The notes beneath the pieces are model-generated. The model was not told the origin of the DNA, searched no databases, and saw only the letters and a program-made list of their open reading frames with translations. Below are positions 15,821 to 21,346 of a DNA stretch of 21,346 nt, piece after piece. Within the stretch, counting starts at the first letter, position 1. Every line of letters starts with the position of its first letter. The position numbers and the translations under genes are program-made. Source of the stretch: an uncultured Lachnospiraceae bacterium (GTDB lineage Bacteria > Bacillota_A > Clostridia > Lachnospirales > Lachnospiraceae); contig CACYDL010000037.1 of NCBI GenBank assembly GCA_902773195.1, positions 1-21,346 on the forward strand. The letters are read 5' to 3'.

Positions 15821-16999
15821 TCATCTCACCTTGATCAGCTCCGCCGTGGAGACCGCTTTCTCATACAGCTCCTCGATCTGCCCCTTCAGCTTGTTCTCCG
15901 AGCGCTCGATGATCTCGGGAAGGGGCTTGGTGACGGGATGCTTCGCCACGAAGATCGTGCAGCAGTCCTCATAGGGCAGGATCGACGTCTCGTAGGTGCC
16001 GATTTTCCGGGCGATCTCGACGATCTCGCTCTTGTCGAACCCGATCAGGGGCCGGTAGACCGGCATGGTGCAGACGGAATTCGTCGTCACAAGGGACTGC
16101 ATCGTCTGGCTCGCCACCTGCCCGATGCTCTCCCCCGTCACAATGCCGAGATTGCCGTTCTCCCGGGCAAAATGCTCCGCGATCCGCATCATGTATCTCC
16201 GCATGATGATCGTCAGCTCCTCGTGGGGACAGGTGTCGTAGATCGCCAGCTGGATGTCGGTGAAATTGACGACCCGCAGGCGGATCGGCCCGGCGTACGC
16301 CGCCACCTGCCGCGCGAGGTCGACGACCTTCTCCTTGGCTCTCTCGGAGGTATAGGGCGGGGCGTGGAAATAGACCGCGTCGATGGAGACGCCTCTCTTC
16401 GCGATCATCCAGCCGGCCACGGGGCTGTCGATACCGCCGGACAGGCAGAGCATCGCGCTGCCGTTTGTTCCGACGGGCATGCCGCCGGGGCCCGGGAGGA
16501 CCCGGGAATAGATGTAGACGCGGTCCCTGATTTCCAGGTCAAAGAGGATGTCCGGGTGATGGACGTCGACCTTCATGTCCGGGAAATTCTCGAGAATCGC
16601 CTCGCCCAGATCCGCGTCGATCTCCATCGAGGGCTTCGGGAACTCCTTGTTCACCCTCTTCGCCTTGACCTTGAACGTCGCGTGGGAATCGGGATATTCC
16701 GTCCTCACGTATTCCAGCATGTTCTCCTCGAGGGCGGCGTAATCGCCCGCCGGGTATTCGTGCACCGGGCAGATGCCGACGATCCCGAAGACGTGCTGAA
16801 GCGTGCGGATCGTCTCTTCCTCGTCCCAGGCGCCCTCGCAGTTCACGTAGACGCGGCCCCGCTCCTTCCTGACGCTGAACTCCCCCGGGATTCTCCGGAG
16901 GGCGTTCATCACCTGCTTGGCCAGCGCGTCCTCGAAGACGTGCCGGTTGTTTCCCTTGATGCCGATTTCCCCGTACTTGATCAGAAATGTATGATGCAT
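15821..16999 (-). CDS. thiI: tRNA 4-thiouridine synthase / thiamine sulfurtransferase ThiI
   Basis: Adenylates U8 of tRNA and inserts sulfur to give 4-thiouridine; it also serves thiamine thiazole synthesis in some bacteria. 392 residues from ATG 16999 (AAGGAG five bases upstream); the open frame continues upstream into nifZ in another frame and is discarded. A ferredoxin-like N-terminal domain plus THUMP (about 60-165) is followed by a PP-loop ATPase with SGGIDS at 187-192. Cys346-Cys347 (EDCCTIF) lie where the catalytic cysteine of the family falls. There is no C-terminal rhodanese domain, as in Bacillus, so sulfur must be passed directly from a cysteine desulfurase, here the gene 26 bases upstream. 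Confidence 0.96.
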   Translation of the reverse strand: MHHTFLIKYGEIGIKGNNRHVFEDALAKQVMNALRRIPGEFSVRKERGRVYVNCEGAWDEEETIRTLQHVFGIVGICPVHEYPAGDYAALEENMLEYVRTEYPDSHATFKVKAKRVNKEFPKPSMEIDADLGEAILENFPDMKVDVHHPDILFDLEIRDRVYIYSRVLPGPGGMPVGTNGSAMLCLSGGIDSPVAGWMIAKRGVSIDAVYFHAPPYTSERAKEKVVDLARQVAAYAGPIRLRVVNFTDIQLAIYDTCPHEELTIIMRRYMMRIAEHFARENGNLGIVTGESIGQVASQTMQSLVTTNSVCTMPVYRPLIGFDKSEIVEIARKIGTYETSILPYEDCCTIFVAKHPVTKPLPEIIERSENKLKGQIEELYEKAVSTAELIKVR

Positions 17000-17025
17000 G
17001 GATTCTCCTTCTCTCTGTCTGCTTC

Positions 17026-18183
17026 TCAGTGCGCGCGGTATCTCCGGAGGGCCGGGAGGAGCTCCCGGACCGCCTGCAGGGCCGTGTCCACCTCTTCGGC
17101 GGTATTGGTCTCGCAGAAGCTGAACCGTATCGAGGAAGTCAGTTCCCCGGCGGGCGCCCCGATGGCGGTCAGCGTCGCGCTCGCTTTCTTCCGGTGCATC
17201 GAGCACGCGGATCCCGCGGAGACGTAGATGCCCCTGTCCTCCAGGGAATGAAGCAGCACCTCCGCCCCGACCCCTGTAAAGGCGGCGTTTACGATGTGCG
17301 GCGCCCTCTCGCGGGCGGCCTCGCCGTGGATGACGATTCCGTCCAGCTCCCTCAGGCCGGCCTCCAGCCTGTCCCTGAGGGATACAAGATGCTCCGTCTT
17401 CTTCTCGAAATCCCTGTAAGCCTCGGCGGCCGCCTCCCCCATGCCGGCGATACCGGGCACATTGTCCGTCCCCGAACGCATGCCCTTCTGCTGTCCGCCG
17501 CCGTAGAGGATCGGAAGAATGCGGGCTCCGCTTCTCACGTACAGGAAGCCCGTCCCCTTGGGTCCGTGGAACTTGTGTCCGCTGACGGAGAGAAGGTCGA
17601 TACCGAGCCTCGAGGGACAGATCCTGAATTTGCCGTAGGCCTGGATGGCGTCCACGTGATAGAGGGCCTCCGGGGCCTTCTCCCGCACCGCGCGGGCGAT
17701 CTCCCCGACGGGGACGACGGATCCGATCTCGTTGTTGACGTACATGGTGGAGACGAGAATGGTGTCCTCCGTCAGAGCCTCGCGGAGCGTATCCGGATCC
17801 AGCATGCCGCTGGCGTCGACGGGTACGACGACGGTCTCAAAGCCCATCTTTTCGAGAAACCTGACGGGCTCCGCCACGGCGGGATGTTCCATGGCGGTCG
17901 TCACGATTCTCTTCCCGCGCCGTCTCGCGGCGAGGGCCGTCCCGATCACCGCCCAGTTATCCGCCTCGGTGCCCCCGGAGGTGAAGAAGATTTCCTCCGG
18001 CTTCGCCCTGAGGGTGGCGGCGATCTTCTCCCTGGCGTCCCGGACGTAGTGCTCGGCGTCGACGCCCTTCCGGTGAAGGGACGAGGGGTTGCCGAAGTCC
18101 TCCCGCATGGTCCTGACGACGAGGTCGATGACGCCGGGCGAGGGCTGTGTTGTTGAGGAATTGTCGAAGTATATCTCTTTCAT
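17026..18183 (-). CDS. Cysteine desulfurase (NifZ/NifS-like), partner of ThiI
   Basis: PLP enzyme releasing sulfur from cysteine as a protein persulfide. 385 residues from ATG 18183. Visible: the N-terminal YFDNSSTT, His100 (AMEHPAV) stacking on PLP, Asp178 and Gln181 in HVDAIQA, PLP Lys204 in SGHKFHGPKG, and the catalytic loop Cys327 (SAGSACSM). The nifZ-thiI order in Bacillus subtilis supports a dedicated role in tRNA thiolation; no IscU or other cluster scaffold gene is adjacent, which argues against a general IscS. Neither ATG 18183 nor the in-frame GTG 18189 has a clear ribosome site; a predicted -10 just upstream suggests an almost leaderless message beginning close to the ATG. Confidence 0.93.
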   Translation of the reverse strand: MKEIYFDNSSTTQPSPGVIDLVVRTMREDFGNPSSLHRKGVDAEHYVRDAREKIAATLRAKPEEIFFTSGGTEADNWAVIGTALAARRRGKRIVTTAMEHPAVAEPVRFLEKMGFETVVVPVDASGMLDPDTLREALTEDTILVSTMYVNNEIGSVVPVGEIARAVREKAPEALYHVDAIQAYGKFRICPSRLGIDLLSVSGHKFHGPKGTGFLYVRSGARILPILYGGGQQKGMRSGTDNVPGIAGMGEAAAEAYRDFEKKTEHLVSLRDRLEAGLRELDGIVIHGEAARERAPHIVNAAFTGVGAEVLLHSLEDRGIYVSAGSACSMHRKKASATLTAIGAPAGELTSSIRFSFCETNTAEEVDTALQAVRELLPALRRYRAH

Positions 18184-18192
18184 AACCACGAT

Positions 18193-18201
18193 ATTCTAAC
18201 A
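18193..18201 (-). promoter_or_regulatory. Candidate extended -10 promoter of the cysteine desulfurase gene
   Basis: Minus strand TGTTAGAAT (TGn plus TAGAAT). No good -35, which is normal for extended -10 promoters. Transcription would begin about 18186-18187, only a few bases before ATG 18183. Confidence 0.5.
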
Positions 18202-18240
18202 CAGAAATGTTTTTTTTAACAGTGCGTGATCCATTTCAGA

Positions 18241-18249
18241 TGATATAAT
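18241..18249 (+). promoter_or_regulatory. Extended -10 promoter of truA
   Basis: TGATATAAT, a TGn followed by a perfect TATAAT (18244-18249). No -35 at the right spacing; TTAACA at 18216-18221 is 22 bases away. The start of transcription would be near 18256. Confidence 0.7.
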
Positions 18250-18260
18250 AGCAGAAGACC

Positions 18261-18278
18261 GGCCTGCAGACCCAGGCC
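18261..18278 (+). promoter_or_regulatory. Hairpin at the 5' end of the truA leader
   Basis: GGCCTG (18261-18266) and CAGGCC (18273-18278) with a 6-base loop, starting about five bases into the predicted transcript. Such a 5' hairpin could protect the message from 5'-end decay (inference). No T-run follows. Confidence 0.5.
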
Positions 18279-18306
18279 CCACGCGCAGGACAGGAGGCAG
18301 ATCCGC

Positions 18307-19053
18307 ATGCTTACCAATTACCGCATGATCGTTCAGTACGACGGAACCCGATACAACGGCTGGCAGAAGCAGGGAGATACCGACAACACCATCCAGAGCA
18401 AGCTGGAAAACATCCTCGCCAGGATGTGCGGCAGCGCGGTGGACGTCCACGGCGCCGGCAGAACGGACGCCGGGGTCCACGCAAAAGGCCAGGTCGCCCA
18501 GTTCCGCATGGATACGGAGCTTTCTCCCTCCGAGATCGCCGCCGGCATCAACCGCTACCTCCCCGACGACATCGGCGTCCTGTCCGTCGCGGTGGCCGCT
18601 CCGAGATTTCACAGCCGCTACAACGCCTCGGAGAAGTATTACCTCTACCGGATCGGGACGGATAAGGCGGCCCATGTATTCGACCGCCGCTTCGTCTACG
18701 AATATCTCGGCGCCCCCCTCGACGTCGGCGCGATGAAGCTCGCCACGCTCCAGCTGATCGGCACCCATGACTTCATCAGCTTCTGCGGAAATCCCCACAT
18801 CAAAAAATCCACCGTCCGCACCATCCGCACCATCCGCGTCACGGAAACCGCCGACGAGATCGATATCGGATTTGTCGGAGATGGATTTCTCCAGTATATG
18901 GTGAGAATCCTCGTCGGAACCCTGATCGAGGTGGGCGAGGGACGCAGGGATCCCCAGTCGATGAACGTGCTGCTGGAGGCCCGGAAAAGAAGTCTCGCGG
19001 GCCCCACGGCTCCGGCGAAGGGACTCACCCTGATGGAGGTCCGCTACCACTGA
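18307..19053 (+). CDS. truA: tRNA pseudouridine(38-40) synthase TruA
   Basis: Isomerises uridines 38, 39 and 40 in the anticodon arm. 248 residues, usual for the family. The catalytic motif GAGRTDAGVHA spans residues 49-59 with nucleophile Asp54; YDGTRYNGWQ, RYNASEKYYLYRI and GDGFLQYMVRILVGTL are other conserved blocks. ATG 18307 has AGGAGG nine bases upstream. It is divergent from the cysteine desulfurase gene and convergent with prmA, so it is probably a single-gene unit. In many Firmicutes truA follows the ECF transporter genes; those are not here. Confidence 0.97.
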   Translation: MLTNYRMIVQYDGTRYNGWQKQGDTDNTIQSKLENILARMCGSAVDVHGAGRTDAGVHAKGQVAQFRMDTELSPSEIAAGINRYLPDDIGVLSVAVAAPRFHSRYNASEKYYLYRIGTDKAAHVFDRRFVYEYLGAPLDVGAMKLATLQLIGTHDFISFCGNPHIKKSTVRTIRTIRVTETADEIDIGFVGDGFLQYMVRILVGTLIEVGEGRRDPQSMNVLLEARKRSLAGPTAPAKGLTLMEVRYH

Positions 19054-19054
19054 G

Positions 19055-19077
19055 CCCGTACGGGAAGCCCCGGCTTC
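19055..19077. other. Palindromic gap between convergent truA and prmA
   Basis: The 22-base gap holds CCCGTACGGG (19055-19064) and GAAGCC/GGCTTC arms (19064-19069, 19072-19077). The second arm overlaps the prmA stop. There is no T-run, so an efficient intrinsic terminator is not seen. Confidence 0.4.
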
Positions 19078-20038
19078 ACGGCTTCCGGAACACGATCCCG
19101 GACCACTCTCCCATCCGGAGGGTCTCCACGTAGGCGAGGCCGGCCTTCTCCGCCGCCGCCAGCACCACCGGCTCCCGTTCCCTCAGGATCCCGGATGTGA
19201 TGTAGATGCCCCCGGCCGAAAGATGGGCGGGGATTTCCGGCGTGATCTCCGCGAGGATCTCGGCGATGATGTTGGCGCAGGCGATCCGGTAACAGCCGAA
19301 GCCCGCCCGCTCCTGAACGCTTCTGTCGTCCGCGATATTGCCGAGGACGACCTCGAAGGTTCCGTCCCCGATCCCGTTGGCGGCCAGGTTGTCGCGGATG
19401 GCGGGCAGCGTGTTCTCGTCGAGGTCCGTCCCGAAGACGTGCGCCGCGCCGCTCTTCAGCGCGATGATTCCCAGAATGCCGCTTCCCGTCCCGACGTCCA
19501 GCATCCTGTCGCCCGGCCTGACGTATTTTCTCAGGGCCCGGATCGCGATCTGGGTGGACTCGTGGGCGCCCGTCCCGAAGGCGGTGCCCGGATCGATGTG
19601 CAGCACCATGGCGGCATCCGCCTCGTCCGCGCTGCCGGCCTCCCATGTGGGCTCGATCAGGATGTCGTCCACGCGGAAGCTGTGGAAATATTCCTTCCAG
19701 TTGTTGATCCAGTCCTCCTCGGCGGTCCGCGACTCCGTGACCGTTCCCGCCCCGATGTCCGCGCAGGAGCGCAGTCTCTCCAGACCGTCTCTGATCTCCC
19801 TGAGAAGATTCTCTGAATCTTCTCCCTCCTCCAGATAGAAGGAAATCTCGGCGGTCAGGTCGTCCTCCGGCATCTCCGGGACGACGTCGCCGAACAGGCC
19901 GCCGCTCTCCTCCGGGGTCACGGGCCTTCTGTCCTCGATCTCAAGGCTGTCGATTCCGCACTCCGACAGCATGGCGGAGACAGCTTCTTCTGCCTCCGCC
20001 GTGGTATGAATCGTATATCTGATCCAGGCTGTACTCAC
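19076..20038 (-). CDS. prmA: Ribosomal protein L11 methyltransferase PrmA
   Basis: SAM-dependent methylation of ribosomal protein L11. 320 residues. The small N-terminal L11-binding domain ([16 protein letters not shown]) leads by a linker into a Rossmann domain with [17 protein letters not shown] (about residues 168-184) and [13 protein letters not shown] (about 198-210), both diagnostic; [10 protein letters not shown] is the NP(P/I)Y-like catalytic region. The start is GTG 20038, overlapping the dnaJ stop as GTGA, so translation is coupled to dnaJ. dnaJ-prmA is a common Firmicute order. Confidence 0.96.
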   Translation of the reverse strand: MSTAWIRYTIHTTAEAEEAVSAMLSECGIDSLEIEDRRPVTPEESGGLFGDVVPEMPEDDLTAEISFYLEEGEDSENLLREIRDGLERLRSCADIGAGTVTESRTAEEDWINNWKEYFHSFRVDDILIEPTWEAGSADEADAAMVLHIDPGTAFGTGAHESTQIAIRALRKYVRPGDRMLDVGTGSGILGIIALKSGAAHVFGTDLDENTLPAIRDNLAANGIGDGTFEVVLGNIADDRSVQERAGFGCYRIACANIIAEILAEITPEIPAHLSAGGIYITSGILREREPVVLAAAEKAGLAYVETLRMGEWSGIVFRKP

Positions 20039-21126
20039 TTCGTCTCTTCTCCCATCGCTTTCGCGTAGCTCTTCAGCGCGTTCTTCTGCTCCCGGTTCAG
20101 CTTCGTGGGCACCTTTACGACGAGCGTCACGTAGTGATCGCCCCGTCTGTTCCTGTCGTGCACGGAGGGAACGCCCTTGCCCCTCAGCCTGAATCTCGAA
20201 TCCGTCTGCGTTCCCGCCTTGACGTCGTATTCCACCTCTCCGTCGACGGTGGCGATCCGGATCTTGCCGCCGAGGGCCGCCGTGGTGAAGCTGATGGGCA
20301 CGGTGGAATAGATGTTCATGTCGTCCCTCTGGAAGATGGGATGACGCGATACGCGGACCTCGACCAGGAGGTCGCCTCTCGGGCCGCCGTTTACGCCGGG
20401 CTCACCCTTGTCGCGGACTCTGACGGACATGCCGTTGTCGATGCCCGCGGGAATGTCCACGTTCAGCTTGTTCCGGCGCGTGACGTAGCCGGCGCCGCGG
20501 CAGTCGGGACATTTGTCCTTGATGATCTTTCCGGTGCCCCGGCAGTCGGGGCAGGCCGTCTCGGTCTGCATCATGCCGAAGATCGATCTCTGGGTGGACA
20601 CTACGCGGCCGGTGCCCCGGCACTTGGAGCAGGTCTGGGGCGTGGTGCCCGGCTTGGCGCCGCTGCCCCCGCAGGTCGGACACGGTTCCCTGAGGTTGAT
20701 GTCGATCTGCTTCGTGCAGCCGAACACCGCCTCCTCGAAGGTGACGTTGACCGCGGTCCGGACGTTCGCCCCCCGCATGGGGCCGTTGGAGGCCCTGCGG
20801 GACGAGGCGCCGCCGCCGAACAGATCGCCGAAGATGTCTCCGAAGATATCGCCCATGTTGGACGCGTTGAAGTCGAAGCCGCCGAAGCCGCCCCCCTGCT
20901 CAAACGCCGCGTGCCCGAACTGATCGTACTGGGCGCGCTTTTCGTGATCGCTCAGGACGGAGTACGCCTCCGATGCCTCCTTGAACTTTTCAGCCGCCTC
21001 GGCATCCCCGGGATTCATATCCGGGTGATACTTCTTCGCCAGCTTTCTGTACGCCTTCTTCAGATCCTCCTCGCTCGCGTCCCTGGAGACACCGAGAACC
21101 TCGTAGTAATCTCTCTTTTCCGCCAT
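20035..21126 (-). CDS. dnaJ: Chaperone DnaJ (Hsp40)
   Basis: Stimulates the DnaK ATPase and delivers unfolded clients. 363 residues. The J domain has HPD at residues 34-36, followed by a Gly/Phe-rich stretch (GGGFGGFDF). Four zinc motifs are intact: [24 protein letters not shown] and CPDCRGAG. The C-terminal substrate-binding domain ends with [18 protein letters not shown] 21126 has AGGTGG a few bases upstream, slightly close. grpE and dnaK, if in the usual order, would lie to the right beyond the window. The spacer upstream holds a hairpin and a 13-bp repeat array and no visible promoter. Confidence 0.98.
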   Translation of the reverse strand: MAEKRDYYEVLGVSRDASEEDLKKAYRKLAKKYHPDMNPGDAEAAEKFKEASEAYSVLSDHEKRAQYDQFGHAAFEQGGGFGGFDFNASNMGDIFGDIFGDLFGGGASSRRASNGPMRGANVRTAVNVTFEEAVFGCTKQIDINLREPCPTCGGSGAKPGTTPQTCSKCRGTGRVVSTQRSIFGMMQTETACPDCRGTGKIIKDKCPDCRGAGYVTRRNKLNVDIPAGIDNGMSVRVRDKGEPGVNGGPRGDLLVEVRVSRHPIFQRDDMNIYSTVPISFTTAALGGKIRIATVDGEVEYDVKAGTQTDSRFRLRGKGVPSVHDRNRRGDHYVTLVVKVPTKLNREQKNALKSYAKAMGEETK

Positions 21127-21191
21127 AGCCCACCTGCCAATGCGTCACGGACAGCGCCGCGCCCGCGCCGCAGCCCCTGCACATCAATCGG

Positions 21192-21227
21192 CTGTCGCAG
21201 CGATTCTGTTGCCTTCCGCTGCGGCAG
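21192..21227. other. Strong inverted repeat upstream of dnaJ
   Basis: Arms CTGTCGCAGCG (21192-21202) and CGCTGCGGCAG (21217-21227) form an 11-base stem with one G-T pair and a 14-base loop. No T-run follows on either strand, so it is not a classical terminator. It could be an RNA processing or stability element between dnaK and dnaJ (inference). Confidence 0.65.
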
Positions 21228-21255
21228 CCTGTACTGTCTGTTTATGATTGACCGT

Positions 21256-21346
21256 TTTCCTGCCGGAATTCCCTGCCGGGTTTTCCTGTCAGATTTTCCT
21301 GCCGGAATTCCCTGTCAGAATTCCCTGTCAGAGTTCCCTGATCAGA
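21256..21346. repeat. 13-bp tandem repeat, at least seven units, running off the right edge
   Basis: Units start at 21256, 21269, 21282, 21295, 21308, 21321 and 21334, exactly 13 bases apart; consensus TTYCCTGYCRGAA. The CTG core is invariant in all seven. The last unit ends at the final base, so the array may continue. The rest of 21127-21255 has no gene that I can see. Confidence 0.95.

Noticed and set aside
21192..21227. Intrinsic terminator upstream of dnaJ
   Set aside because: Strong stem but no T-run on either strand.

Overview
The window is a compact, GC-rich stretch of housekeeping chromosome from a low-to-mid-complexity Firmicute, most likely class Clostridia and plausibly Lachnospiraceae (inference). 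The reasons are a CIRCE-controlled groES-groEL, CodY, the IreB-RuvX-DUF1292 gene trio, an RNase J, a YlbF-family protein, a MltG-like/TrmR/U32 cluster as in Bacillus yrrLMNO, and a cysteine desulfurase-ThiI pair without a rhodanese domain. There are no rRNA, tRNA, IS, prophage or CRISPR features. Twenty genes are called, almost all on the minus strand.

Layout, left to right. (1) 1-1401: groEL (cut by the left edge) and groES, minus strand, with a sigma-A promoter and a perfect CIRCE operator. (2) 1405-4703: codY and topA, minus strand, each with its own clear promoter; the codY terminator abuts the groESL promoter. (3) 4704-5193: a gene-poor spacer with a 34-bp tandem repeat. (4) 5194-7946: comM (yifB) and dprA on the plus strand, that is, the competence/recombination pair flipped relative to topA-codY; a 29-bp tandem repeat separates them and a 12-residue repeat fills the DprA linker. 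(5) 7934-13812: a probable minus-strand operon ireB-ruvX-DUF1292-rnjA-ylbF family-mltG-like-trmR-yrrO-secreted protein, with several ATGA/GTGA overlaps. (6) 13894-15279: mtaB, divergent from a small HPr-like gene with a textbook promoter and terminator (15314-15678). (7) 15680-15820: a 36-bp hairpin repeat. (8) 15821-18183: a nifZ-like cysteine desulfurase and thiI. (9) truA, plus strand, divergent from nifZ. (10) prmA and dnaJ, minus strand, then a spacer with a strong hairpin and seven copies of a 13-bp repeat running off the right edge.

Functionally the window is rich in tRNA and ribosome modification: TrmR plus U32 (mo5U34), MtaB (ms2t6A37), NifZ plus ThiI (s4U8 and thiamine), TruA (pseudouridine 38-40) and PrmA (L11 methylation). 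Around these are protein folding (GroES/EL, DnaJ), RNA decay (RNase J, YlbF family), DNA topology and uptake (TopA, ComM, DprA, RuvX) and global nutrient control (CodY).

I see no clearly new defence or metabolic system. The most unusual signals are five independent minisatellite-like tandem repeats (periods 34, 29, 36, 36 and 13 bp), an inverted comM-dprA block, a MltG-like protein lacking the catalytic domain, an HPr-like protein lacking the phosphorylatable histidine loop, and a cysteine desulfurase gene that may be transcribed with almost no leader.
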